A stretch of 64,000 bases of DNA, from NCBI RefSeq assembly GCF_008704495.1, contig NZ_CP023699.1, forward strand, positions 8,432,001-8,496,000, in the 5' to 3' direction. A program made the translations under genes and the position numbers. Source of the DNA: Streptomyces kanamyceticus (GTDB lineage: Bacteria > Actinomycetota > Actinomycetes > Streptomycetales > Streptomycetaceae). A model generated the notes under the pieces. It made no database searches, was not told the DNA's origin, and saw only the letters and a program-made list of their open reading frames with translations. Below, one piece after another: positions 37,459 to 47,414 of the stretch (the stretch's first letter is position 1; each line of letters opens with the position of its first letter).

Positions 37459-37599
37459 TGTCTTCCTCCCGTACGTCGTGCTGGGTGCGTAAGCGTGCGT
37501 AAGGGGAGTGCGTGAAGCGCCGTCGGGAGCCGAACCGGCAGGTGGCACGGTTCTGCCATACTGCGGACATCCCGAGGCAGTTGGAGACTAGGGCCGAAA

Positions 37600-38223
37600 T
37601 TGAATAATAGTCAACAGCGCGGCACCGACCGCTCCGCGGCACGCCGCGCCGAACTCATCGCCATCGGCCGGAAGTTGTTCGCCGACACGTCCTACGACGC
37701 CCTGTCGATGGACGACATCGCGAAGCAGGCGGGCGTCGCCAAAGGGCTGATCTACTACTACTTCAAGTCCAAGCGCGGCTATTACCTCGCGATCATCGAG
37801 GACTCCGTCGCCGATCTCGTCGCGCGCGCCGGACGCCATGACGACCTGCCGCCCGTGGACCGCGTGCACCGCACCATCGACGGCTACCTGCGCTACGCCG
37901 AGCACCACCAGGCCGCGTACCGCACGATCATCAGCGGCGGCGTCGGCTTCGACGCGGAGGTGCACGCCATACGGGACGGGGTGCGCGAGGCGATGATCGG
38001 CGCGATCGCCGAAGGGGCGTACGGCCGCACGGACATACCGCGCCTCGCGCGCACCGCGCTGCTCGGTTGGCTGTGCAGCGTCGAGGGCATCACGCTCGAC
38101 TGGATCGGCCACCAGGGCCTGGCGCGCGAGACGGTCTGCGACCTCCTCGTGCGGACCCTCGGCGACACGCTGCGCGTGATCGAGGACTTCGAGCCGTCGT
38201 ACCCCGCACCCGCCCGCCCGTGA
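37600..38223 (+). CDS. TetR/AcrR-family regulator
   Basis: 207 aa. HTH at residues about 15-60 (ARRAELIAIGRKLFADTSYD, then SMDDIAKQAGVAKGLIYYYF) and a helical ligand domain. The predicted TTG start at 37600 follows AGGG; no ATG or GTG gives the complete HTH. Divergent from the DUF6230-DUF6114 genes, so likely their regulator. Confidence 0.9.
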   Translation: MNNSQQRGTDRSAARRAELIAIGRKLFADTSYDALSMDDIAKQAGVAKGLIYYYFKSKRGYYLAIIEDSVADLVARAGRHDDLPPVDRVHRTIDGYLRYAEHHQAAYRTIISGGVGFDAEVHAIRDGVREAMIGAIAEGAYGRTDIPRLARTALLGWLCSVEGITLDWIGHQGLARETVCDLLVRTLGDTLRVIEDFEPSYPAPARP

Positions 38224-38247
38224 GGGCTCACCAGGGCCCATGACGAA

Positions 38248-38278
38248 GGGGCGGGAGCCGCCGACCGGCTCCCGCCCC
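38248..38278. terminator. Bidirectional hairpin terminator
   Basis: Perfect 13-bp stem (38248-38260 with 38266-38278, GGGGCGGGAGCCG and complement) and five-base loop, between the convergent TetR and chitinase genes. Confidence 0.75.
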
Positions 38279-38297
38279 AACGTCCCTGCGCGATACG

Positions 38298-39542
<1,245 letters not shown>

Positions 39543-39659
39543 CGTGTCTCCTTGTGGGGGGAAACAGGGAGGGGGGAAGTGGTGCTGTGGACCTGCGTGT
39601 CGCGGCTGTGTCGCATCCATGCCGCGTCTTGGCATGAACGCGTTAAGACGTTCGGGGGA

Positions 39660-39688
39660 ACAGTAGGAGGACTAGACCAGTGCGTCAA
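39660..39688 (-). promoter_or_regulatory. Chitinase promoter with DasR-like (dre) site in the spacer
   Basis: On the minus strand: TTGACG (39688-39683), 17 bases, TACTGT (39665-39660). The 16-base site at 39666-39681 matches the dre consensus A(G/C)TGGTCTAGACCA(G/C)T at 13 of 16 positions and sits within the spacer, an ideal place for repression by DasR. Confidence 0.75.
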
Positions 39689-39912
39689 TGGTTCGTACCA
39701 ATCCCGCGGTCATCGTCGATCTTCGGCTATCTTTCGAGTAAGCGGTCGTTAACTAGTGACGGGGTGCCGTCGATCGGGCATACTCAACGCGCCAGAGCCG
39801 CTGGTCAGCCGCTTCCGTGACCCGGAAGGCGGCCCGGGCCCTGCATCGTTTCCCGGTGGCGCCGCCTCACCCACAGCGGAGCCCGCCGTAGCCCGACAGG
39901 GAGGAGAGCGTC

Positions 39913-41085
39913 ATGCCCGACCACGCCCCGCAGCCGGTGGATCGTCAGCTGCCCACGGATGAGGCCAGGGATCTGCTCTCGCTCGTCCGGGACATCGTCC
40001 AGCGCGAGATCGCGCCGCGGGCCGCCGAGGAAGAGGAGGCCGGACGCTTCCCGCGCGAGGTCTTCACCCTGCTGTCCGAATCGGGCCTGCTCGGACTGCC
40101 GTACGCCGCCGAATTCGGCGGGGGTGACCAGCCCTACGAGGTCTACCTCCAGGTCCTCGAAGAGCTCGCGGCCGCCCGCCTGACCGTCGGCCTCGGCGTC
40201 AGCGTGCACTCCCTGTCCTGCCACGCGCTCGCCGGGTACGGCACCAAGGAACAGCGGGCCGAGCACCTGCCCGACATGCTCGGCGGCGGCCTCCTCGGCG
40301 CGTACTGCCTCTCCGAGCCCGCGTCGGGATCCGACGCCGCGTCCCTGCGCACCAAGGCCGTCCGCGAGGGCGACGACTGGGTCATCACCGGCACCAAGGC
40401 CTGGATCACGCACGGCGGCGTCGCCGACTTCTACACCGTCCTGGCCCGCACCGGCGGCGAGGGCGCCAGGGGCGTCACGGCCTTCCTGGTGCCGGGTGAC
40501 GCCGATGGCCTGAACGCGGCGGTGCCCGAGAAGAAGATGGGCATGAAGGGCTCGCCCACCGCGCAGATCAACTTCGACGGCGTGCGCGTCTCCGGCTCCC
40601 GCCGCATCGGCGACGAGGGGCAGGGCTTCGCCATCGCGCTCTCCGCGCTCGACTCGGGGCGGCTCGGCATCGCGGCCTGCGCGATCGGGGTGGCCCAGGC
40701 GGCGCTCGACGAGGCGGTGTCGTACGCCACGGAGCGGCGGCAGTTCGGGCGGCCGATCGCGGACTTCCAGGGCCTTCGGTTCATGCTCGCGGACATGGCG
40801 ACGCAGATCGAGGCGGGCCGGGCGCTGTACCTGGCCGCGGCCAGGCTGCGCGACGCGGGCAGGCCGTTCTCCAAGCAGGCGGCCATGGCGAAGCTCCTGT
40901 GCACGGACGCCGCGATGAAGGTGACCACCGACGCCGTACAGGTGCTCGGGGGCTACGGCTACACCGCGGACTTCCCCGTGGAGCGCTTCATGCGCGAGGC
41001 CAAGGTGCTGCAGATCGTCGAGGGCACCAATCAGATCCAGCGCATGGTCATCGCCCGTCACCTCGCGGGTCCCGACTCGCGCTGA
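39913..41085 (+). CDS. Acyl-CoA dehydrogenase
   Basis: 390 aa FAD enzyme. Conserved blocks: GLLGAYCLSEPASGSDAAS, GTKAWITHGGVADFYTV, DFQGLRFMLADMATQIEAGR and LQIVEGTNQIQRMVIARH, whose Glu near 370 is the catalytic base. Short/medium-chain or branched acyl-CoA is likely but not decidable. ATG behind GGAGGAGAG-type sequence (GGGAGGAGAGCGTC). Confidence 0.95.
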   Translation: MPDHAPQPVDRQLPTDEARDLLSLVRDIVQREIAPRAAEEEEAGRFPREVFTLLSESGLLGLPYAAEFGGGDQPYEVYLQVLEELAAARLTVGLGVSVHSLSCHALAGYGTKEQRAEHLPDMLGGGLLGAYCLSEPASGSDAASLRTKAVREGDDWVITGTKAWITHGGVADFYTVLARTGGEGARGVTAFLVPGDADGLNAAVPEKKMGMKGSPTAQINFDGVRVSGSRRIGDEGQGFAIALSALDSGRLGIAACAIGVAQAALDEAVSYATERRQFGRPIADFQGLRFMLADMATQIEAGRALYLAAARLRDAGRPFSKQAAMAKLLCTDAAMKVTTDAVQVLGGYGYTADFPVERFMREAKVLQIVEGTNQIQRMVIARHLAGPDSR

Positions 41086-41458
41086 ACTGGCCGTGCCGCA
41101 CCGGCGGCGCCGCGAGCCTGACCCACTCCGGATCCGGACGCCCCGGCAGGGTCCGGCCGCGGTCGGACCAGTGGCGGATCAGCGCGCGGTAGATCGGCGG
41201 GTCCGCGAGGTGCGGCTGTGCCTGTGGCTGCGGGTGGGGCTGCGGGTGGGGCTGCTGGTGGTGCTGTGCCTGCGGGTGCGGCTGCTGTCGCGGCTGCTGG
41301 TGGGGCTGTGCTGGATGGGGCGGTGCCTGGTGAGGCGGTGGCTGCTGGGGTCGCTGAGGAACCGATTCTGCGGAGGCGGGCACCATCACCAGGGCGCGCC
41401 GTCGGCGGCCGGTGGGGAGATGCGCCGGGCCCATGTCCGTGGGGTCATGCAAGGCCAA
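41048..41458 (-). CDS. Hypothetical protein with Pro/Gln/His-rich low-complexity segment
   Basis: Up to 136 aa. A basic start (GPAHLPTGRRRRALVMVPAS), a 50-residue stretch of PQ, PH and HQ pairs (about 33-83), then a conserved-looking tail PIYRALIRHWSDRGRTLPG followed by DPEWVRLAAP. The tail looks like a real fold-free motif region rather than a shadow, and the opposite strand has no alternative gene. TTG at 41458 or ATG at 41434 start. It overlaps the acyl-CoA dehydrogenase end by 38 bases. Function unknown. Confidence 0.6.
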   Translation of the reverse strand: MALHDPTDMGPAHLPTGRRRRALVMVPASAESVPQRPQQPPPHQAPPHPAQPHQQPRQQPHPQAQHHQQPHPQPHPQPQAQPHLADPPIYRALIRHWSDRGRTLPGRPDPEWVRLAAPPVRHGQFSASRDPRGDGR

Positions 41459-41715
41459 CGCCTGTCACCCCATCGAGGTCACCGCCCCGTGGATTCGACC
41501 GTCAGTTCACGGGGGGCCTGCGCGGGCGCGCGGATGTGCGCGTGGACGGCCGTACGACACCGCGCACACCGGAGGCGGCCCGCTCGTGCGATCCGGCATG
41601 CGCAGGGCTCCGCTGTATGGCTCCGTCCCCAAATCTGACGTACCGTCATCTCCGCGCCGGAGGGCCCCACCGCCTCCCGCCACCCTGAACTGCCGTGCTT
41701 CCAGGGAGGTTTGCC

Positions 41716-42843
41716 GTGGCAGACGACCGTCCGGTCCCGCTCGACGAGTACCCCGTGCACCAGGTCCCGCTCTCCATGAAGCACGTCGCGACGGGCGACC
41801 GCAACGCGTACGACCGGTGCATCTTCCACCTCTTCGACCACGAGGGCCGCGCCCTGCTCATCCTCGGGCTCGGCGTCTACCCGAACACCGGTGTGATCGA
41901 CGCGTACGCCACCTTGCGCATCGGCGATACGCTGCACGCCGTACGCGCCAGTGACGCCCTGGGCGAGGACCGGATGGACCTCTCCGTCGGCCCCCTGCGC
42001 ATCACCGTCGAGGAGCCGCTGCGCCGCCTGCGCCTGCGGTGCGCCGCCGATCCCGACGACCCCGACTCCCTCACGTACGACATCACGTGGAACGCCGACT
42101 TCCCCGCCCTGTGGGAGCCGCACCACATCCAGCGGCGCGGCGACCGGCTGAGCCTCGAAGGGCGCCGTTTCGTCCAGGCGGGCCGCCCCGAAGGGGTGAT
42201 CCGCGCGGGCTCACAGGAGATCCGGGTGAGCGCGGGGGAGTGGACCGCCACGCGCGACCGCAGCTGGGGCGTGCGGCCCATCCCCGGCGAGGAACGCGGG
42301 CGCTTGGAGGAGGAGTTCGCCACCGAGGGCTTCCACTGGATCTGGAGCCCGGTGCGCTTCGACGACCGTTTCCTGATGGTCATCGCCCAGGAGGACGCGG
42401 ACGGCTACCGCACCCTGAACGACGCCACGCTGGTCCGCCCCGGCCACCCCGACCGCCAACTGGGCTGGCCACAGGCCGACATCACCTACCGCTCGGGCAG
42501 TCGCCACCCGCAGAGCGCCGTCGTCCACCTCACCGACCCCGTCGACCGCAAGCCCGTCGAGCTCGGCGTGCGGGTCCTCACCTCGCTGCCGCTGGCCGTC
42601 GGCGCCGGATATCCCCCGGCCGACGACTGGCAGCACGGCACCTGGCGCGGCCGCGACTGGACCGACCGCCGCAGCTACGACCTGTCGGACCCCTCGGCCC
42701 ACCCGCTCGCCGCGTACGGCGTCATCGACCACGCGGCCCGCTTCACCCTCAACGGGCAGACGGGCTACGGGATCTTCGAGCACGGCAGCTTCGGCCGCCA
42801 CGACCCCAGCGGATTCACCGGATTCGACTCGGTCGCGCCCTGA
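41716..42843 (+). CDS. Conserved hypothetical, beta-rich (possibly CrtC/AttH-like)
   Basis: 375 aa, soluble, no signal or membrane segment. Rich in short beta strands and Trp (FHWIWSPVRFDDRFLMVIAQ, LGWPQADITYRSGSRHP), a composition like lipocalin-type CrtC/AttH proteins; I do not claim an enzyme activity. GTG at 41716 preceded by AGGGAGG. Thirty-one bases ahead of an APH-type kinase, likely one operon. Confidence 0.75.
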   Translation: MADDRPVPLDEYPVHQVPLSMKHVATGDRNAYDRCIFHLFDHEGRALLILGLGVYPNTGVIDAYATLRIGDTLHAVRASDALGEDRMDLSVGPLRITVEEPLRRLRLRCAADPDDPDSLTYDITWNADFPALWEPHHIQRRGDRLSLEGRRFVQAGRPEGVIRAGSQEIRVSAGEWTATRDRSWGVRPIPGEERGRLEEEFATEGFHWIWSPVRFDDRFLMVIAQEDADGYRTLNDATLVRPGHPDRQLGWPQADITYRSGSRHPQSAVVHLTDPVDRKPVELGVRVLTSLPLAVGAGYPPADDWQHGTWRGRDWTDRRSYDLSDPSAHPLAAYGVIDHAARFTLNGQTGYGIFEHGSFGRHDPSGFTGFDSVAP

Positions 42844-42874
42844 GGGGCCGAGGGACCGAGAGAGGAGCACGGGC

Positions 42875-43975
42875 ATGGCCACGGCACCCCGCCCCCGCAC
42901 CACCACGCGCGAACCGGAAGAACTCGCCCGCCGACTGACCGCCTGGCTCGGCCACCGCCTGCCCGGCGCGAAGGCGGTCGACGTCACCGTCCCCGAGTCC
43001 AACGGCATGTCCAGCGAGACCCTGCTCTTCTCCGTCGAGCACCCCGAACCGCCCTTCGCCTCCTGCGCGTTGCGCGTGGCGGCCGACCCGGCGGCGTACA
43101 CGATCTTCCCCGTCTACGACATGCCGCGCCAGTACCGCACGATGCGACTCATCGCCGAGCACACCGACCTGCCGGTGCCGCGCGTGCTCTGGCTCGAAGA
43201 AGACCCGGGGCCGCTCGGCGCGCCGTTCTTCGTCATGGAGCGCGTCGAGGGCCGCGTCCCGCCGGACGTCATGCCCTATACGTACGAGGGGAGTTGGCTG
43301 CACTCCGCGACCGACGCCGAGCGTGCCCACCTGGAGGAGGAGTCGGTCCGCGTCATCGCGCACCTCCACGACCAAGTCCCGCTCTCCGAGGCGCAGTTCC
43401 TCGCCACCCCCGGTGAGGGCAGCCCGCTGCGCCGCCACGTCGAGTCCCAACGCGCCTACTACGAATGGGTGGTGAGCGGACTGCCCCGCTCACCGCTCAT
43501 CGAGAGCGCCTTCGACCGCATCGAGGAGATGTGGCCGGACGACGAGGGTGACCCCGTGCTCAACTGGGGCGACGCGCGCATCGGGAACATCATCTACGCG
43601 GGCTTCGACCCCGCGGCCGTCCTCGACTGGGAGATGGCGGCGCTCGCCCCGCGCGAGGTCGACATCGGCTGGACCGTCTATCTGCACCGTTTCTTCCAGG
43701 ACTTGACGGTGAGTTTCGGCCAGCCGGGCCTGCCGGACTTCCTGCGCCGCGACCGCGTCGAGGAGGCCTACGCGCGACAGACCGGGCACACGCCCCGCGC
43801 CATGGACTTCTACACGCTGTACGCGGCGCTGCGGCACGCCGTCGTGATGCTGCGCGTCGCCTACCGCCAAGTGCACTTCGGCGAGGCCGCGGTGCCGGGG
43901 ACCGCCGAGGAGGCGGACATGCTGATCCTGCACCACGCCAGCCTCGCGGCCATGGTGCAGGGCAGCTACTGGTGA
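42875..43975 (+). CDS. APH-family phosphotransferase (ACAD10/aminoglycoside-kinase fold)
   Basis: 366 aa protein-kinase-like enzyme. The phosphate-transfer loop reads LNWGDARIGNIIY (canonical HGDxxxxN with Asn replacing His) and the metal site AVLDWEMA. N-lobe includes VPRVLWLEEDPGPLGAPFFV. Proteins of this type near acyl-CoA dehydrogenases often phosphorylate hydroxyacyl-CoA, so catabolic phosphorylation is more likely than antibiotic resistance. ATG with GAGAGGAG ahead. Confidence 0.88.
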   Translation: MATAPRPRTTTREPEELARRLTAWLGHRLPGAKAVDVTVPESNGMSSETLLFSVEHPEPPFASCALRVAADPAAYTIFPVYDMPRQYRTMRLIAEHTDLPVPRVLWLEEDPGPLGAPFFVMERVEGRVPPDVMPYTYEGSWLHSATDAERAHLEEESVRVIAHLHDQVPLSEAQFLATPGEGSPLRRHVESQRAYYEWVVSGLPRSPLIESAFDRIEEMWPDDEGDPVLNWGDARIGNIIYAGFDPAAVLDWEMAALAPREVDIGWTVYLHRFFQDLTVSFGQPGLPDFLRRDRVEEAYARQTGHTPRAMDFYTLYAALRHAVVMLRVAYRQVHFGEAAVPGTAEEADMLILHHASLAAMVQGSYW

Positions 43976-43976
43976 C

Positions 43977-44408
43977 TCAGGCGGCGGGCCGGTGCTGTTG
44001 CGGCACGCGGACCACGGGGCGCGAGCCCGGACCGCCCACGTGCGAGAAGGGCTGCGTCCGCCAGTCGAGTCCCTGAGGGAGCGTCAGCAGCAGGGCGGTG
44101 TCCTGCTCCTGAACCTCCATCGACTCGTCGGCGGGCGCGGCGTCGGCGGCCTGACGCCCCGTACCGGCACAGACCGTGAGCCCGAACGGGTTCCACGGAG
44201 TGGGGCACAGGGCGTGCTCGGGCAGGACGTCCTCGTCGGCGAGGAGCGCGATCGGCTGCCCGCAGTCGGGGCAGTTGACGCGGTACATCTCGAAGGTGTC
44301 GTACGCGTCGAGCCCGTCGTCAGCCGGTTCGACACCCTCCGGCGCGGGTTCGGCGACCGGCTGCTGCTTACCGCGGGCAGACCGACCGGGGCGCTTCAGA
44401 TTCTGCAT
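43977..44408 (-). CDS. Small hypothetical protein with putative zinc-ribbon cysteines
   Basis: 143 aa. Acidic, with CPDCGQPIALLADEDVLP and downstream ALCPTPWNPFGLTVCAG, four to five cysteines that could bind zinc. No known domain recognised. ATG at 44408 with GGGGGAGA. Convergent with the phosphotransferase, one base apart. Confidence 0.75.
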   Translation of the reverse strand: MQNLKRPGRSARGKQQPVAEPAPEGVEPADDGLDAYDTFEMYRVNCPDCGQPIALLADEDVLPEHALCPTPWNPFGLTVCAGTGRQAADAAPADESMEVQEQDTALLLTLPQGLDWRTQPFSHVGGPGSRPVVRVPQQHRPAA

Positions 44409-44641
44409 GGGACTCTCCCCCTTGGGTGGGCCGACAAGGCGCTGCGGCCTCGACCACAGCAAGCACTTCCCGTCCCGTCGTGGGGGTAATCGTGGCATCC
44501 CGAAGGACACGGTCACAGCCATGTGTCGTTCGTCACATGCCGTGAGAGCTTGCCGGTCGCCTGCCCGCGGATCTCTCGCCCAAACAGGCCCTTCGGTCAC
44601 TCAGGTATCCGGAGGGATCAAGAGCCCTGTAGGTTCGGCGC

Positions 44642-45082
44642 ATGGAGGAGCTGGACCGACAGATCGTGCAGCTGCTCGTCAAGGACGGGCGGATGAGCTA
44701 CACCGACCTGGGCAAGGCCACGGGCCTGTCCACATCGGCAGTGCACCAGCGGGTGCGCCGTCTCGAGCAGCGCGGCGTCATCCGCGGCTATGCGGCGGTC
44801 GTCGACCCCGAGGCCGTCGGGCTGCCGCTCACGGCGTTCATCTCGGTGAAGCCGTTCGACCCCAGCGCCCCCGACGACATCGCCGAACGCCTCGCGGGCG
44901 TCCCGGAGATCGAGGCGTGCCACAGCGTCGCGGGCGACGAGAACTACATCCTCAAGGTGCGCGTCGCCACCCCGCTGGAGCTGGAGCACCTGCTGAGCAG
45001 GCTGCGCGCCCTGGCGGGCGTCTCCACGCGGACGACGGTGGTCCTCTCCACCCCGTACGAGGCGCGGCCCCCGCAGGTCTGA
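44642..45082 (+). CDS. Lrp/AsnC-family regulator
   Basis: 146 aa. AsnC-type HTH at the start (ELDRQIVQLLVKDGRMSYTD, then GLSTSAVHQRVRRLEQRGVI) and a RAM/ACT-like effector domain (ACHSVAGDENYILKVRVAT). Senses an amino acid or similar. Precedes an amidohydrolase on the same strand by 47 bases, which may be its target. Confidence 0.93.
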   Translation: MEELDRQIVQLLVKDGRMSYTDLGKATGLSTSAVHQRVRRLEQRGVIRGYAAVVDPEAVGLPLTAFISVKPFDPSAPDDIAERLAGVPEIEACHSVAGDENYILKVRVATPLELEHLLSRLRALAGVSTRTTVVLSTPYEARPPQV

Positions 45083-45129
45083 CGCGACCCCCGCGCGGGC
45101 CGGTGGCGCCGAGGGGCGAGACTGGTCCC

Positions 45130-46800
45130 ATGAGCGAGAGCACCGCCCCCGGGACTGGCTCCCAGGACTCCAAGGACCCCCAGGCAACCCAGGACCACCG
45201 CACCGTGCTGCTGCGCGGCGGAGAGGTCCACAGCCCCGCCGACCCGTTCGCGACCGCGATGGTCGTGGAACGCGGACACGTCGCCTGGGTCGGCTCCGAG
45301 GGGGCCGCCGACGCCTTCACCGACGGCGTCGACGAAGTGGTCGACCTCGAAGGATGCCTGGTCACCCCGGCGTTCACGGACGCCCATGTGCACACCACGG
45401 CCACCGGCCTCGCGCTGACGGGACTCGATCTGACAGGGGCCCGTTCGCTCGCCGAGGCACTCGTTCTCGTACGCGAACACGCCGCCGCGCGGCCGGACGA
45501 CACCGTGCTGCTCGGGCACGGCTGGGACGCGGCCCGCTGGCCCGGCGGGCGCCCGCCCACGCGCGCGGAGCTCGACGAGGCGGTCGGCGGCCGACCGCTC
45601 TACCTGTCCCGCATCGACGTCCACTCGGCGGTCGCCACCACGGCCCTGCTCGACCTGGTGCCGGGCGTCACCGGACGCACCGGATTCCACCCCGACGCCC
45701 CGCTGACCGGCGACGCGCACCACGGCGTGCGCGCCGCCGCGCTCGGCGCGATCACGCCCCGGCAGCGCACGGAGGCCCAGCGCGCCGCCCTGCGGCACGC
45801 CGCGTCCCTCGGCATCGGCTCGGTGCACGAGTGCGCGGGCCCGGAGATCTCCGACGAGGACGACTTCACCGGCCTGCTGCGGCTCGCCGCCGAGGAGCCG
45901 GGTCCCCGCGTGGTCGGCTACTGGGCCGAGCACGGCGCGGAAGGCGTCGCGCGCGCCCGTGAGTTGGGCGCCCTCGGCGCCGCGGGCGACCTCTTCGTGG
46001 ACGGCGCCCTCGGCTCGCACACGGCCTGCCTGCACGAGCCGTACGCCGACGCCGCGCACACCGGCACCGCCCACCTCGACGCCACCGACGTAGCCGCCCA
46101 CGTCGTGGCCTGCGCCGAGGCGGGCCTCCAGGCGGGCTTCCACGCCATCGGGGACGCCGCGGTGGCCGCCGTGGCCGACGGGATGCGCGCGGCCGCCGAG
46201 AGGGTCGGCCTGGCCCGCGTCCGCGCCGCCAGGCACCGCGTGGAGCACGCCGAGATGCTCACCCCCGACACGATCGCCGCCTTCGCCGAGTTCGGCCTCA
46301 CCGCTTCCGTGCAGCCCGCCTTCGACGCGCTGTGGGGCGGCGACGACGGCATGTACGTCCAGCGCCTGGGCGCCGAACGGGCCCGCACCCTCAACCCCTT
46401 CGCCGCGCTCCTGCGCGCCGGCGTCCCGCTGGCGTTCGGCTCGGACAGCCCGGTCACCCCGCTCGACCCCTGGGGCACCCTGCGCGCCGCCGCCTTCCAC
46501 CACACGCCCGAGCACCGCGTCTCGGTGCGCGCCGCGTTCACCGCCCACACGCGCGGCGGCTGGCGGGCCGTCGGCCGCGACGACGCGGGCGTCCTGGTGC
46601 CGGGCGCGCCCGCGGACTACGCCGTGTGGCGCACCGCCGATCTGGTGGTGCAGGCCCCGGACGACCGGGTGGCCCGCTGGTCGACCGACCCGCGCTCCGG
46701 TACGCCGGGTCTGCCCGACCTGTCCCCGGGCGCCGAACTCCCCGCCTGCCTGCGCACCGTGGTGGGCGGACGGCCCGTCTTCGTGGGGCCGGACGAGTGA
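45130..46800 (+). CDS. Amidohydrolase family protein (YtcJ-like)
   Basis: 556 aa. Amidohydrolase_3 architecture: beta-sandwich start (RTVLLRGGEVHSP), metal motif FTDAHVHTTATG, HAIGDAAV, HRVEHAEML and GSDSPVTPLDPWGTLRAA. Hydrolyses an amide or cyclic substrate outside of what sequence can specify. ATG at 45130 behind GAGGGGCGAG. Open frame extends far upstream only as a shadow of the Lrp gene. Confidence 0.92.
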   Translation: MSESTAPGTGSQDSKDPQATQDHRTVLLRGGEVHSPADPFATAMVVERGHVAWVGSEGAADAFTDGVDEVVDLEGCLVTPAFTDAHVHTTATGLALTGLDLTGARSLAEALVLVREHAAARPDDTVLLGHGWDAARWPGGRPPTRAELDEAVGGRPLYLSRIDVHSAVATTALLDLVPGVTGRTGFHPDAPLTGDAHHGVRAAALGAITPRQRTEAQRAALRHAASLGIGSVHECAGPEISDEDDFTGLLRLAAEEPGPRVVGYWAEHGAEGVARARELGALGAAGDLFVDGALGSHTACLHEPYADAAHTGTAHLDATDVAAHVVACAEAGLQAGFHAIGDAAVAAVADGMRAAAERVGLARVRAARHRVEHAEMLTPDTIAAFAEFGLTASVQPAFDALWGGDDGMYVQRLGAERARTLNPFAALLRAGVPLAFGSDSPVTPLDPWGTLRAAAFHHTPEHRVSVRAAFTAHTRGGWRAVGRDDAGVLVPGAPADYAVWRTADLVVQAPDDRVARWSTDPRSGTPGLPDLSPGAELPACLRTVVGGRPVFVGPDE

Positions 46801-46909
46801 TGTCCCGGCGGTGCGCGGCGCCGATCGCGGCCCGTCCGCCCGTCGTACGACCTGGGAATCCTCGGCACTGACCTGGCAGTCCGCGCAATACTCCCAGGTC
46901 ACATGGCTA

Positions 46910-46940
46910 TTGACAGAGAGCCGTCGTCGGCGGGTAGGTT
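46910..46940 (+). promoter_or_regulatory. Orphan promoter-like sequence in a 614-bp gap
   Basis: TTGACA (46910-46915), 19 bases, TAGGTT (46935-46940) reads towards the Ppm gene, 475 bases away. The gap 46801-47414 also holds a 9-bp inverted repeat (46849-46857 with 46892-46900) and a 3 x 22-bp repeat, but no gene I can support. Confidence 0.4.
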
Positions 46941-47227
46941 CGGCCGGGTCCACCACAGGACGTCCGACCGGCGAACCTTCACGTGGTCGTCGAACGCCGC
47001 TGGGTCATGGATGGTGTGCCGCACCGGCGCACCACCACTGGGAGCCAGGTCCAGCGCCCGCGACGCGGAGGCGAGGGAACGTATCAGCCGGTCGGCAGGT
47101 GTGACCCGGGTGGGGCCCGGACGCTCAGTAGACAACGGCTTTCGGTCGATCCGCAGCCAGCGGGTCCCAGGTCGGCCCGAAGGGTGCCGGGCCCCGATCC
47201 GCAGTACGTCCCCCCCCGTGGCCGCCG

Positions 47228-47293
47228 GGTACGCCCCGGCCTCGACCCCGGTACGCCCCGGCCTCGACCCCGGTACGCCCCGGCCTCGACCCC
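47228..47293. repeat. Three perfect 22-bp tandem repeats
   Basis: Units at 47228-47249, 47250-47271 and 47272-47293, starting GGTACGCCCC and identical. A partial fourth unit follows (GGTGCGCC). They lie in the gap before the Ppm gene. Confidence 0.85.
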
Positions 47294-47414
47294 GGTGCGC
47301 CCGGGGTACATCACGGGTACATCTCGGGTACTTCCGCCCTGACCTCCGTGCCGCCGCTGCGGCGCAGGCGGCGGCCACTATGGTGGTCCTCTGCGTACGA
47401 ACGAAGGGGCAGTA

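Noticed and set aside
42875..43975. Antibiotic-resistance kinase
   Set aside because: APH fold, but Asn replaces His in the loop and context is catabolic; resistance is not supported.
46899..47214. Minus-strand frame with protein-like residues (SDVLWWTRPNLPADDG end)
   Set aside because: No ATG or usable start before the repeat; GTG in the middle would give only about 42 residues; could be a remnant.
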